Source of the DNA: Streptomyces viridiviolaceus
Lineage (GTDB): Bacteria > Actinomycetota > Actinomycetes > Streptomycetales > Streptomycetaceae
Reading direction: 5' to 3'
NCBI RefSeq assembly: GCF_014650995.1
Contig: NZ_BMWA01000010.1
Span: forward strand, 42,241 to 106,240
Length of the DNA stretch: 64,000 bases
Shown: piece after piece, positions 25,086 to 33,988 of the stretch
How positions within the stretch are numbered: the stretch's first letter is position 1
How the letters are laid out: every line of letters begins with the position of its first letter
Made by a program: the position numbers and the translations under genes
The notes under the pieces: generated by a model
The model's database searches: none
The model's input: the letters and a program-made list of their open reading frames with translations, nothing else
Told to the model about the DNA's origin: nothing

Positions 25086-27503
25086 GTGCCCGCACGGACA
25101 CAGCCGACGGCACGTCACGGGGGAGCGCGGACAGTGGAAGAGGCGCAGCGACCGGCAGGGACGCACGGAACCGGCAGCCCCGGGCAGCGGCCCGGCGGCA
25201 CCGGGACCGCCCTGGAACTCCTGGTCCACGGCGTGGGCGGTACGACTCCCCAGGAGATGCTGGAGGACCCCCGCACGGTACGGGTCACCGGCGACGACGT
25301 CGCGGCCGTGTTCCGGCGCACCGAGGACGCCGACGCCGAGTCCCGGCCCGAGGACTACCGCGGCCGGCCCGTGCCCGAGGCGTACGTGTGGTGCAACCTC
25401 ACCTCCGGCAACGGCACCCGCGCCCTGTGGCTGCTGCTCCTGCCGTTCATGGTGGTCAACCTGGCCCACTGGATGCGGCCCACCGCGCACGGCCGGGCCC
25501 GCACGGTCCGCCTCTACGGGCTGCTGGTGCGGCTCGCGGGACTGACCCTGACGGTGCTGCTGGTCGCCGCGGCCTGCGAGGTCGCGATCGACCTCGCGGC
25601 CTGGCAGTGCGCGGGCACGCGCGCGTGCGCGGAGCGGCACTCCTGGCTCGGCTTCCTGTCGCCGGAGGTGTCGGACGGCGGCTGGTGGAGCCTGCCCGGC
25701 CGCAGGCTCGCCCTCGCCGCCGCGGTGCCCGCCGCGCTCACCGGCCTGCTGTGGTACCTGTCCCTGCGCACCTGGCGGGCGTACGAGTCCCAGCAGCCGA
25801 TGGACCGCGACCCCGAGGAGGACGCCGGCCGCACCGGGCTCGGCCGCCCGGGCTTCTGGTACGGCCGTCGCCTGGTGGCCCGGCTGCGTGCCGCCCACAC
25901 CGCGGCGGGCCTGCTGACGGTCGCCGCCGCGGTCGGCGCACCGGCGGCCCGCTTCGACCGCCGGCCCGGCGGGCCGGCGCTGCTCGACACGCTCGGCTGG
26001 CTCCTGGAGGCGGCGCTGGTCGTCGGCGCGGTCGCCGTGGTGGGCGTGGTCTGCCGGAGGGGCCGCAGCGAGAGGCGTCTCGACCGCGAACTCGACGAGC
26101 ACCTCGTACGCCGCCTGCCGCTCGCCGCCCTGGCCCTGCTCGCCCTCGCCCTGCTCTACGGCGGCTGGGAGCGGCCCGGGTGGACGTCGGCCGGCCGGCT
26201 GCCGGGGGACATGACCTTCGGCGGCATCCCCCTGGTGCAGGGGCTGCTGGTGATCGCCCTGGCAGTCGTCGCCCACCTGCTGCACCGCACCCGCCCCGCC
26301 GCCCGCACCGCCATGCGCGGCCTCGGCGGACCCGCCGTCGCCATGCTGGCCTGCGCCCTGGGCGGCGTGATGTCCGGCGGCATCGCCCAGCGCGTGTCGG
26401 ACTGGCTGGACGGCACCGGAACGTCCATCGACGGCCCGCCCGTCCTGCTGACCTGGCAGGCGTCCGTGATCCCGCCGCTCCTCGTCGTCGTGCTGCTGCT
26501 CTGCGGTGCCCTCGCCCGAAGCACCTGGCGCATCGCCCGTGACGAACGCGCAGCCGTGGAGGGCGACCACCCGGGGGAGGCCGGCGACACCGCACGCACC
26601 CGCCGCATCGCGACCACCCGCGCGCTGGCCGGTCTCACCGACCGAGGGCCCCTCGTCGTCGCCGTCACCTCCGCCGTGACCCTGCTGCTGGGCGCCGGAG
26701 CCCTGGTCGGCGCCCTGGTCACCGACCAGGCGCCGGCCGACGCCACCCGCGGGACGCACCCCTTCCTCCACGGCGCCGCCCAGACCGCACAAGCCCTGGG
26801 CTCCTGGCTCATCGGCCTCGGTTTCATACTGTTCGTCACCTGGGGCCGGCGCGCCTACAAGGACGCCTCCGCCCGGCGCACCATCGGCATCCTGTGGGAC
26901 GTCGGCACCTTCTGGCCGCGCGCCGCCCACCCCTTCGCACCGCCCTGCTACGCCGAGCGCGCGGTGCCCGACCTGACCTGGCGCATGGCCACGTGGACCC
27001 GGGCCACCGGCGGGCGGCTGGTCATCTCCGGCCACTCGCAGGGCAGCGTGCTCGCCGCCGCGGCGGCCTGGCAGCTCGCGCCGTCCGCCCGCAGACGGGT
27101 CGCCCTGCTGACGTACGGCTCCCCGCTGGAGCGGCTCTACGGCCGCTGGTTCCCGGCCCACTTCGGTCCGGCCGCGCTCGGATCCCTGCACGAGGAGGTC
27201 GACTGCTGGCGCAACCTGTACCGGAGCACCGACCCCATCGGCGGCCCGATGCGGCTGCCGGGGGACTCGGGGCCGGCGGTGGACCGCGAACCCCTCAAGG
27301 ACCCGCTGAACTACGGCCGCACCGAACTCCACCCGCTGCCCGCGCCCATCCTGGGCCACTCCGACTACCAGGCCGACCCGGCCTTCGCCGAGGAACGGCA
27401 GCGGCTGCTGGCCAGGCTCCGCACCGACGTCCCGGCACCGCGCCGGACCGGACCGTCCGGCGGGGAGCCCGCAGACCCCCAGGTCCCCTCGGACACCCCC
27501 TAG
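25086..27503 (+). CDS. Multi-pass membrane protein with C-terminal lipase-like hydrolase domain
   Basis: An 805-residue protein. It begins with a short soluble part containing ALELLVHGVGGTTPQEML, an HGxGG oxyanion-like motif. About nine to eleven membrane helices follow over residues 115-600 (WLLLLPFMVVNLAHWM, ALALLYGG, WLIGLGFILFVTWG and others). The C-terminal domain has LVISGHSQGSVLAAAA, a serine-hydrolase nucleophile elbow with Ser651, then VALLTYGSPLERLYG and a later His in LGHSDY. This is the alpha/beta-hydrolase layout wrapped around a membrane domain. GTG 25086 has an AGGAGA box five bases upstream. It overlaps the stop of the convergent beta-helix/AAA+ gene by four bases. The substrate is unknown. 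Confidence 0.8.
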   Translation: MPARTQPTARHGGARTVEEAQRPAGTHGTGSPGQRPGGTGTALELLVHGVGGTTPQEMLEDPRTVRVTGDDVAAVFRRTEDADAESRPEDYRGRPVPEAYVWCNLTSGNGTRALWLLLLPFMVVNLAHWMRPTAHGRARTVRLYGLLVRLAGLTLTVLLVAAACEVAIDLAAWQCAGTRACAERHSWLGFLSPEVSDGGWWSLPGRRLALAAAVPAALTGLLWYLSLRTWRAYESQQPMDRDPEEDAGRTGLGRPGFWYGRRLVARLRAAHTAAGLLTVAAAVGAPAARFDRRPGGPALLDTLGWLLEAALVVGAVAVVGVVCRRGRSERRLDRELDEHLVRRLPLAALALLALALLYGGWERPGWTSAGRLPGDMTFGGIPLVQGLLVIALAVVAHLLHRTRPAARTAMRGLGGPAVAMLACALGGVMSGGIAQRVSDWLDGTGTSIDGPPVLLTWQASVIPPLLVVVLLLCGALARSTWRIARDERAAVEGDHPGEAGDTARTRRIATTRALAGLTDRGPLVVAVTSAVTLLLGAGALVGALVTDQAPADATRGTHPFLHGAAQTAQALGSWLIGLGFILFVTWGRRAYKDASARRTIGILWDVGTFWPRAAHPFAPPCYAERAVPDLTWRMATWTRATGGRLVISGHSQGSVLAAAAAWQLAPSARRRVALLTYGSPLERLYGRWFPAHFGPAALGSLHEEVDCWRNLYRSTDPIGGPMRLPGDSGPAVDREPLKDPLNYGRTELHPLPAPILGHSDYQADPAFAEERQRLLARLRTDVPAPRRTGPSGGEPADPQVPSDTP

Positions 27504-29938
27504 GGCTGCTCCGGCAGGTCCTCGGCGTAGAGCAGGGTCAGGTCGTCCGTGCTGGGGTCCGGCAGCTGGGCGACCCGGCTCGCGTGCCGCTCCACCATGG
27601 CCTCGAAGGTCTGGCGCGCGGTGCGGCCGTTGCCGAAGGCGGGGCCCTTGGGGATCGCCGTGAAGTACTTCAGCAGCGCCTGAGCCGCCCCCGGCGCGAG
27701 CCGGTACTCGTGCTCGTCGGCCTGCTGCTCCACGATCCGCAGCAGCTCCTCGGGCCCGTAGTCGCCGAAGGTGATCGTCCGTGAGAACCGGGACGCCACA
27801 CCCGGGTTGACGGACAGGAACCGCTCCATCTCCGCCGTGTAGCCGGCGACGATCACCACGACCGCGTCCCGGTGGTCCTCCATCAGCTTCACCAGCGTGT
27901 CGATGGCCTCCTTGCCGAAGTCCCGGCCGGCGTCCTCGGGCGACAGCGCGTACGCCTCGTCGATGAACAGCACGCCGCCGTGCGCACGCTGGAACGCCTC
28001 CTGGGTGCGGATCGCCGTGGAGCCGATGTGCTCGCCGACCAGGTCGACCCGGGACACCTCGACGAGGTGGCCCTTCTCCAGCACGCCGAGGGAGGCGAGT
28101 ATCTCGCCGTAGAGGCGGGCGACCGTCGTCTTGCCCGTGCCGGGGGAGCCGGTGAAGACCAGGTGCCGCTTGACCGACGCGGCCTTCAGGCCCGCCTGCC
28201 GGCGGCGCCGGCCCACCTCGATCATGTCGGTCAGGGCCCGCACCTCGCGCTTGACGCTGTCCAGGCCGACCAGCGCGTCCAGTTCGCCGAGCACCGCCTT
28301 CGAGGTCCGGGCCGGCACCTCGGGCCCGGCCGCCGCGATCAGCGGCTCCTGCTCGGTGCTGCGCTGGCCGGGGATCGAGCCCAGCAGACCGGGGGAGTTG
28401 CCCACGGTCTGCACCGCCGTCTCCCGCGCGGCAGGCGGCCTCGGACCGCCGCTCTCGTCGCTGGTGCAGTCCTCGACGAGCGGGCCGGAGTCCGAGGACG
28501 CGTCCGGGCCGCCGTCCGCGAACTCGTACCCGCCGCGCGCGCACCGCTCCGTACGGCACCTGCGCAGCGTCGTGCGGCAGCCGTCGATCACGTGGAAGCC
28601 GTAGCCGGCGCTGCCCGTCACCCGGCAGTTGAGGAAGCTGCCGCGGCCCCCCGCCGACACGTAGACGCCGGCCTCCGAGGGGGAGTCGACCGTGCAGCGC
28701 TCGATGGTGGGGTCGGCGCCCTTCGTGACGATCACCCCGGTGCGGGTGCCGTCCACGGAGCAGTTGTTCAGGGTGCCGCCGCTGCCGTGGTCGCGGAACC
28801 ACGCTCCCGTCGCCGCGTCCCGGATCCGGCAGTCGTCGAGCTGGGCCGTGGCGCCGTCGCTCACCGACACCGCCGTGTTGCGCACCTGCGACAGGTCGCT
28901 GTCGACGACGTCCGCACGCGAACCACGGTCCAGGACGAACAGCGCATCCGGCACGTCGTGCACCCGGCAGGAGTCCAGCACCGCGGTGGCGCCGTCGCTG
29001 ACCCAGACCGCCGGATAGTCGCCCGTGCTGTCGAAGATCTCGCACTGGTTGGCGTCCACCCGTGTGCCCGGGTCCCACACCGACAGGCCGTTGCGCCCGA
29101 ACTGCCGCACGCTGGTGCGGGTCAGCGTGAGGACCGAACGGGAGCGCAGGTCGACCGCGTTCTCCGGGATGTCGTGGATGCGGCAGTCGGCGAGCGTGAG
29201 CACGGCGTCGGTGTCCAGCGTGACCCCGTCGGCGGTGGTGCGGTGCACGTCGCAGTCGGTGAGGTGCGCGGTGGCCCGGCCGGTGACGTGGACGCCGCTG
29301 CCCCGTACCTCGTAGACCTCGCACCCCACCGCCTCCAGCGCCGAGTGCTCACCCGTCGCCGTCAGCCCCGAGCCCGCGGCGTGGTGGACCCGGCAGCGCT
29401 CCAGGCGGGGATGCGCGCCGGAGCGCACCGCGACACCGGCCTGGCCGGCGGAGACCACCTCGCACTCCTCGAACACGCCGCCCGCGCCGTCGAGGACGGC
29501 GATGCCGACGCCGGCCGGATTGTCGACGGTGCACCGCCGCACGGTCGGCCGGGCGCTGCCGCGCACCTCGATGCCGGACGCGGACCGGGTGACCACCCTG
29601 ACGTCGAGCAGCTCCGGTGTGCCCTCCTCGACGAGCAGGGCGGGCGCCGCCGCGTCCTGGCCCTCGACGTGCAAGTCCTGGACCACCGCCGAGGCGCGCA
29701 CGGTGAGCGGCACGCCGTCGACGGGCGCGATCCGTACGGAACCCTGGGCTCCCTCCGGGCCCCGCAGGGTCACCGCCCGCTGGACGACGAGGTTCTCCCG
29801 GTAGGTGCCGGGGGCGATGGTGAGGATGTCCCCGTCGGCCGCGGCCTCCAGGGCGGCGGCGAGCGATGCGTACTCGCCCGTGCGGCGCCGCCACCGCGAC
29901 GTGCCGGTGTGCGTCACCTGGACCGTGCCCTGTGCCAT
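27500..29938 (-). CDS. Right-handed beta-helix protein fused to a CbxX/EccA-type AAA+ ATPase
   Basis: An 812-residue two-part protein. Residues about 20-500 are parallel beta-helix repeats of the pectate-lyase/NosD type: ASLAAALEAAADGDILTIAP opens the helix, followed by many rungs such as CRVHHAAGSGLTATG and CDVHRTTADGVTLD. A Pro/Glu-rich linker follows. The C-terminal AAA+ domain has Walker A GSPGTGKTT near residue 596, Walker B GVLFIDEAYAL near 656, sensor region VNPGVASRFSRTITF, and the C-terminal lid. The ATPase part is closest to CbxX/CfxQ and the EccA ATPases of type VII secretion. No signal peptide is seen, so both halves are probably cytoplasmic. ATG 29938 lacks a close ribosome binding site. 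Confidence 0.85.
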   Translation of the reverse strand: MAQGTVQVTHTGTSRWRRRTGEYASLAAALEAAADGDILTIAPGTYRENLVVQRAVTLRGPEGAQGSVRIAPVDGVPLTVRASAVVQDLHVEGQDAAAPALLVEEGTPELLDVRVVTRSASGIEVRGSARPTVRRCTVDNPAGVGIAVLDGAGGVFEECEVVSAGQAGVAVRSGAHPRLERCRVHHAAGSGLTATGEHSALEAVGCEVYEVRGSGVHVTGRATAHLTDCDVHRTTADGVTLDTDAVLTLADCRIHDIPENAVDLRSRSVLTLTRTSVRQFGRNGLSVWDPGTRVDANQCEIFDSTGDYPAVWVSDGATAVLDSCRVHDVPDALFVLDRGSRADVVDSDLSQVRNTAVSVSDGATAQLDDCRIRDAATGAWFRDHGSGGTLNNCSVDGTRTGVIVTKGADPTIERCTVDSPSEAGVYVSAGGRGSFLNCRVTGSAGYGFHVIDGCRTTLRRCRTERCARGGYEFADGGPDASSDSGPLVEDCTSDESGGPRPPAARETAVQTVGNSPGLLGSIPGQRSTEQEPLIAAAGPEVPARTSKAVLGELDALVGLDSVKREVRALTDMIEVGRRRRQAGLKAASVKRHLVFTGSPGTGKTTVARLYGEILASLGVLEKGHLVEVSRVDLVGEHIGSTAIRTQEAFQRAHGGVLFIDEAYALSPEDAGRDFGKEAIDTLVKLMEDHRDAVVVIVAGYTAEMERFLSVNPGVASRFSRTITFGDYGPEELLRIVEQQADEHEYRLAPGAAQALLKYFTAIPKGPAFGNGRTARQTFEAMVERHASRVAQLPDPSTDDLTLLYAEDLPEQP

Positions 29939-29988
29939 GGCGTTGCTGTGCCCCCACCTCGTCGTACTGATGGCTCGTTCGCCTGCGG

Positions 29989-30173
29989 GGCGCCAGGCCC
30001 TGTCGCCGGACTCCCGTCTGCCCCGCCACGCCGTGCGCGCACTCGGCCGCACCGGGCCCGGCCCACGTACCTCCGGTACGAGGGTCGGACCCGGCACGCC
30101 GACAGCACGCACCTGACGCCGCGAGGCCCGCCCTCGGGCGGACGACGGGAGTCCGGCGACAGGGCCCGGGGCC
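29989..30173. mobile_element. MITE-like inverted-repeat element, 185 bp
   Basis: The ends are long inverted repeats. A perfect 23-bp arm at 29996-30018 pairs with 30144-30166, and pairing extends outward with two mismatches to 29989 and 30173. Inner segments also pair imperfectly, down to a small hairpin near 30073. The copy is flanked directly by identical 7-bp repeats CCTGCGG (29982-29988 and 30174-30180), as an insertion target duplication would leave. It has no coding capacity. It lies in the 333-bp gap between the AAA+ gene and the Rv1733c-type gene, both on the minus strand. Confidence 0.55.
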
Positions 30174-30271
30174 CCTGCGGTTCTCCCACGCGCGGGTCGA
30201 TGCCGAACCGGGTTCGGCCGGTCCACCGTAGCGTGCGCGCAGGCGGTGGGTTGACCGGAGGCGGAAGCCCG

Positions 30272-30877
30272 TCAGCTGCCCGCGCCGGTCCTGCCCCAGT
30301 CCGGGCCCGCCCGGTTCCACTCCTGGTCCCAGCGCGCGTACCGGCGGCGGACCATGCGCCAGACGATCAGCCGCCGCCCGGTCTCGATCAGGCCGGCGGA
30401 CACCAGGGCCGCGCCGAAACCGGCGATGACGGCGTGTGTCGTCGCCGTGGTCGAGTCCAGCGGGCGGGCCACCGTCCGGCCGTGCGCGTCCGTCCATATC
30501 GCGAAGCGGTCGCCCGGGCGCGGGTCGTCGAGGCTCGCCGGCACAGGACCGTGGTGGTCGGAGCCGTCCGGCGCGGTCCAGTCGGCGAGGACCCGGCTGC
30601 GCAGGTTCCCCGCGGCGGCGGTCTCCGGATCGACGTCCAGCGGGGAGCTGTTCAGCTCGCGGACCACGGTGGCCGTCACCTGGTGGCGGGACTCGTGCTG
30701 GGCGTGGACGGACCGCTGCAGGGCGTCCTGGGCGGCGCCGCCCAGGAGCGCTCCGACCAGCGGCGCGACGGACAGGATCAGAACGAGAGCGGCGAGGGCC
30801 ACCCATGCCTCGGCCAGGTCGGTCGCGCGGCACAGCGGATTGTGCCGCCAGCGCCAGAGTCCTCTGATCGCGCGCAC
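30272..30877 (-). CDS. Rv1733c-family two-pass membrane protein
   Basis: A 201-residue protein with the layout of the Rv1733c family (named after a mycobacterial dormancy antigen). There is an N-terminal basic Trp/Arg stretch (IRGLWRWRHNPLCRATDLAE) and a first membrane helix (WVALAALVLILSVAPLVGAL). An external region of about 100 residues follows, with DRFAIWTDAHGRTVA, then a second helix (HAVIAGFGAALVSAGLIETG) and a basic tail. Function unknown. I choose GTG 30877, with an AAGGGGG box. Confidence 0.82.
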   Translation of the reverse strand: MRAIRGLWRWRHNPLCRATDLAEAWVALAALVLILSVAPLVGALLGGAAQDALQRSVHAQHESRHQVTATVVRELNSSPLDVDPETAAAGNLRSRVLADWTAPDGSDHHGPVPASLDDPRPGDRFAIWTDAHGRTVARPLDSTTATTHAVIAGFGAALVSAGLIETGRRLIVWRMVRRRYARWDQEWNRAGPDWGRTGAGS

Positions 30878-31058
30878 CGTCCGCACCCCCTTCCCGCTCC
30901 CGGCCGGGCCGTTCACGCGAGGGCCGCCGAGGAACGGCGTCACGGCACCTCGCAAGGCGGCTCCCGGCCGGGTCTCTCATGAACTTCTCACGAAACCCAA
31001 CGCCCGGGACGCCGCCCGGGTTCCCGTCCCCAGGAGCGGACCCGGAAGACCGGCAGCC

Positions 31059-31886
31059 TCAGCCGAGGACCCGGACCGGGTCGCCGACCCGGACGGTGCC
31101 GGGGCCGAGGGGCACCAGGTTCTGTCCGAAGACGAGCTTGCCGCCGATGCGGCGGTGCCGTCCGAGACTGTGCAGGGGCTCCCTGCCGCGCTCCGTGGTG
31201 TCCTGGTCGGTGGTGGTCACCACGCACCGCCCGCACGGCTTGGCGACGCGGAAGGAGACCTCGCCGATCGCGATGCGCGTCCAGTCGTCCTCGGCCCACG
31301 CCTCGGTGCCGGCCACCACCACGTTGGGCCGGAAGCGGTTCATCGGCAGCGGCCCCTCGCCGGCGTGCTCGCCCTCGGCGATCAGGGAGTTGAGGGCGTC
31401 CAGGGAGGCCGTGGTCGTGAGCAGGAGCGGATAGCCGTCGGCGAAGGAGACGGTCTCGCCCGGCAGCGCGTACTCCGGGTCGACGGGCCGGCGCGTGGCG
31501 GGATCGTCCAGGTGCACCAGTCGCACCGGTGCGCCGAGGAGGGCGCTGCACCAGGCGTGCGCGGCCTCGTCCTCCGCCGGGACCGCCTCGACCTTGTCAC
31601 GGAAGATCTGCACCGGGACCGTGCCCGACTGCTGCGGGACGGCTACCGACAGCGGCTGTCTGCCGGGTGCGGACAGACGGACGCCGCCGCCGGGCAGGAG
31701 CTCGGCGGCGGCCGTCGCGAGGCGCGGCTGCTGTCGTTGTGTGACGACCTTTCCCCCGTCGTCGATCAGCATCCAGCGGCGGTCTCCGGCCAGCCCCCAG
31801 GGCTCCACTTCGGCCTCCCGGGGCGCGAGGCCCCGGAACGCCTTGACCGGATGGACGTGAATCGACTGCAGCAGCGCGTTCCCCAT
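31059..31886 (-). CDS. MOSC-domain molybdenum-cofactor sulfurase-like protein
   Basis: A 275-residue protein with the MOSC N-terminal beta-barrel (LQSIHVHPVKAFRGLAPREA) and the C-terminal MOSC domain. The latter includes PMNRFRPNVVVAGTEAWAED and FRVAKPCGRCVVTTTDQDT, the conserved Cys thought to bind sulfur or molybdenum cofactor. It is close in layout to YcbX and mARC proteins, which reduce N-hydroxylated compounds. The protein stands alone. The ribosome binding site before ATG 31886 is weak. Confidence 0.9.
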   Translation of the reverse strand: MGNALLQSIHVHPVKAFRGLAPREAEVEPWGLAGDRRWMLIDDGGKVVTQRQQPRLATAAAELLPGGGVRLSAPGRQPLSVAVPQQSGTVPVQIFRDKVEAVPAEDEAAHAWCSALLGAPVRLVHLDDPATRRPVDPEYALPGETVSFADGYPLLLTTTASLDALNSLIAEGEHAGEGPLPMNRFRPNVVVAGTEAWAEDDWTRIAIGEVSFRVAKPCGRCVVTTTDQDTTERGREPLHSLGRHRRIGGKLVFGQNLVPLGPGTVRVGDPVRVLG

Positions 31887-31929
31887 GGGGTCATGGTGCC
31901 AGGCGGCACCGACGGCCCCGGGAAACGGC

Positions 31930-32373
31930 TCAGTAGCCGCGGTACTGCTGGTTGTTGTACGGGTCCTGGTACGGCGCCGGAGCGGGCCGGGGGGCCGCGG
32001 GGCGCATCGCCTCGTAGCCCGCCGGGCCGGGCGCCGCCGGCCGTTGCTGCTGCGGCTGCTGCATCGGGCCGGGGTAGCCCCGCGGCGCGGTCGCCTGCTG
32101 CGGGATGTACGGGGCGGGCGCCTGCTGCAGCGGTGCGGGCTGCGGCACCTGCTGCGGGTAGCCGTAGGAGGGCTGGGACGGGGCCGCCGGGAGGGCGGGC
32201 AGGGCCGACGGAAGCGCGGGCAGGTGGCTGCCCGGCGCGTCGTACGCGGCGGGGACCCGGATCGGGGCGATCTGCGGGGTGCCGCGCTCGGCCACGAGCG
32301 AGTCGTAGATCGGGGTGTCCGGGAAGGAGGCGGAGTAGTAGCCGCCGCCATAAGTGGAGCGGGGGGAGGTCAT
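31930..32373 (-). CDS. Pro/Gln-rich small protein (DUF6643-like)
   Basis: A 147-residue protein. It starts MTSPRSTYGGGYYSASFPDT, has a conserved YDSLVAERGTPQIAPIRVP segment, and then a long Pro/Gln/Ala low-complexity tail ending YQDPYNNQQYRGY. I recall this N-terminal block from a conserved Streptomyces family (DUF6643), but that is memory rather than a search. There is no signal peptide. No ribosome binding site is seen before ATG 32373, so it may be leaderless or start elsewhere. Confidence 0.65.
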   Translation of the reverse strand: MTSPRSTYGGGYYSASFPDTPIYDSLVAERGTPQIAPIRVPAAYDAPGSHLPALPSALPALPAAPSQPSYGYPQQVPQPAPLQQAPAPYIPQQATAPRGYPGPMQQPQQQRPAAPGPAGYEAMRPAAPRPAPAPYQDPYNNQQYRGY

Positions 32374-32662
32374 GGCACATAAGTTAAGCCCACGATGTGC
32401 TGGTTGGGGAGACCGATAAGAGGGTTGTTTTCCGTGTCCGGAGTGACCCGGGATCCCCAATCCGAGCGAACTTGGCAAAAAGGGGCAGCGCGCTCAGCGA
32501 TTTTCCTGTAAAGGCCGAGTTCCGGGCGGGTTACCGGCGGTTGGCCGGAGGACTTCGCGCACTCCTCGTGGTGACGGGCGGCGGGGGGAATAGGTTGGGC
32601 GCGGGAAACTTGGCGGACGGCCGGGGCGCTGCCCGGCGCGGTGACACGTGATGGGGGCGGAC

Positions 32663-33970
32663 ATGTCAATGTCGAAAGGGTCGAACACCCCGGTGCCGGC
32701 GACGGCACTGCGAGTCGAACTGGGCTGGCGATCCGGCCCCGGCGTGCCCGACGCGGACGCTTCGGCACTGCTCCTGGTGAGTGGGAAGGTCCGCTCCGAC
32801 GCGGACTTCGTCTTCTACAACCAGCCCGCGCACTCCTCCGGCGCGGTCCGGCACGAGGGCAAGCGGGACGCCGGCGGGCGGGTGACCGACAGCATGCTCG
32901 TCGACCTCGCGCGCGTCGAGCCCGCGATCGAGACCGTCATCGTCGCCGCCTCCGCGGACGGCGGGTCGTTCGGTCAGGTCCCGGACCTGTACATCGAGGT
33001 GCGGGACGCGGCGCAGAACACCGTGGTGGCCCGCTTCGACAACCCGGGCGCGACGGTCGAGACGGCGTTCGTGCTGGGCGAGTTCTACCGCCGGCAGGGC
33101 ACCTGGAAGTTCCGGGCCGTCGGCCAGGGCTACAGCAGCGGACTCGAAGGTCTGGCCACGGACTACGGCATCACGGTCGACGAGCCGCAGCAGGCGCCCC
33201 CGGCCGCCGCCCCGGCGCCCGCGGCCACCACGCCCCCGCCGGTACCCCCCGCCACCCTGCCGCCCCCCGCCCCTGCGGCGACCCTGCCGCTCGCCCCGCC
33301 ACCCCCGTCCCCGGCGCCCTCCCCCGAACCGGTCCGCCTCACCAAGGTGACGCTCACCAAGGCGGCACCGTCGGTCTCGCTGACCAAGCAGGGCGGTACC
33401 TCGGGTGCCATGCGCGTGAACCTCAACTGGCAGGTGCGCAAACAGTTCTCGGGCTGGGCCCGCAAACTGGGCCGCCCCGTCGCCATGCACGACGACCTCG
33501 ACCTCGACCTGTGCTGCCTGTACGAACTCAGCGACGGCAGCAAGGGCGTCGTGCAGGCCCTCGGCAACGCCTTCGGCTCGCTGCACCAGCCGCCCTTCAT
33601 CCACCTCGACGGCGACGACCGCACCGGAGCGGTGGCGACCGGCGAGAACCTCACCGTCAACCTGGACCACAAGCAGTACTTCAGGCGCATCCTCGTCTTC
33701 GTCACCATCTACGAGGGAGCGCGCTCCTTCGCCGACCTGCACGCCACGGTCACCCTCCAGCCGCAGTACGGCGCACCGATCGACTTCTCCCTCGACGAGT
33801 GCACGGTCCCCTCGACGGTGTGCGCCCTCGCTCTGATCACCAACACCGGCAGCGACCTGGTGGTCCAGCGCGAGGCCCGCTACCTGGTGCCGGAGCGCGG
33901 CGTCAGCCCCCAGCGCACGATCGACCACGCATACGGATGGGGCATGAACTGGACCCCCGGCCGGAAATGA
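32663..33970 (+). CDS. Two-domain TerD-family protein with Pro-rich linker
   Basis: A 435-residue protein. The first TerD-like domain (residues about 10-170) has VPDADASALLLVSGKVRSDA, ADFVFYNQPAHSSGAVRHEG and TVETAFVLGEFYRRQGTWKF. An Ala/Pro linker of about 60 residues follows. A second TerD-like domain has LDLDLCCLYELSDGSKGVVQ and FIHLDGDDRTGA, then RILVFVTIYEGARSF. TerD proteins bind calcium through acidic clusters, several of which are visible. They occur in tellurite and stress-response systems and in Streptomyces differentiation. The start is one of several close ATG codons (32651, 32663, 32669). Confidence 0.86.
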   Translation: MSMSKGSNTPVPATALRVELGWRSGPGVPDADASALLLVSGKVRSDADFVFYNQPAHSSGAVRHEGKRDAGGRVTDSMLVDLARVEPAIETVIVAASADGGSFGQVPDLYIEVRDAAQNTVVARFDNPGATVETAFVLGEFYRRQGTWKFRAVGQGYSSGLEGLATDYGITVDEPQQAPPAAAPAPAATTPPPVPPATLPPPAPAATLPLAPPPPSPAPSPEPVRLTKVTLTKAAPSVSLTKQGGTSGAMRVNLNWQVRKQFSGWARKLGRPVAMHDDLDLDLCCLYELSDGSKGVVQALGNAFGSLHQPPFIHLDGDDRTGAVATGENLTVNLDHKQYFRRILVFVTIYEGARSFADLHATVTLQPQYGAPIDFSLDECTVPSTVCALALITNTGSDLVVQREARYLVPERGVSPQRTIDHAYGWGMNWTPGRK

Positions 33971-33988
33971 CCCTCGACCGACGGGTGT

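Noticed and set aside
25071..29324. A 1417-residue minus-strand open frame antisense to the membrane hydrolase and out of frame with the beta-helix gene
   Set aside because: It is a shadow: it overlaps two clear genes, has low-complexity Gly/Arg/Gln composition and matches no family.
27500..29938. Type VII secretion (ESX) locus because of the EccA-like ATPase
   Set aside because: No EccB, EccC, EccD, Esx or PPE-like genes are present, and the beta-helix half is not found in EccA.
27872..30982. A 1036-residue plus-strand open frame over the beta-helix/AAA+ and Rv1733c-type genes
   Set aside because: It is antisense to two recognised proteins and crosses the MITE-like element; there is no family sequence or ribosome binding site.
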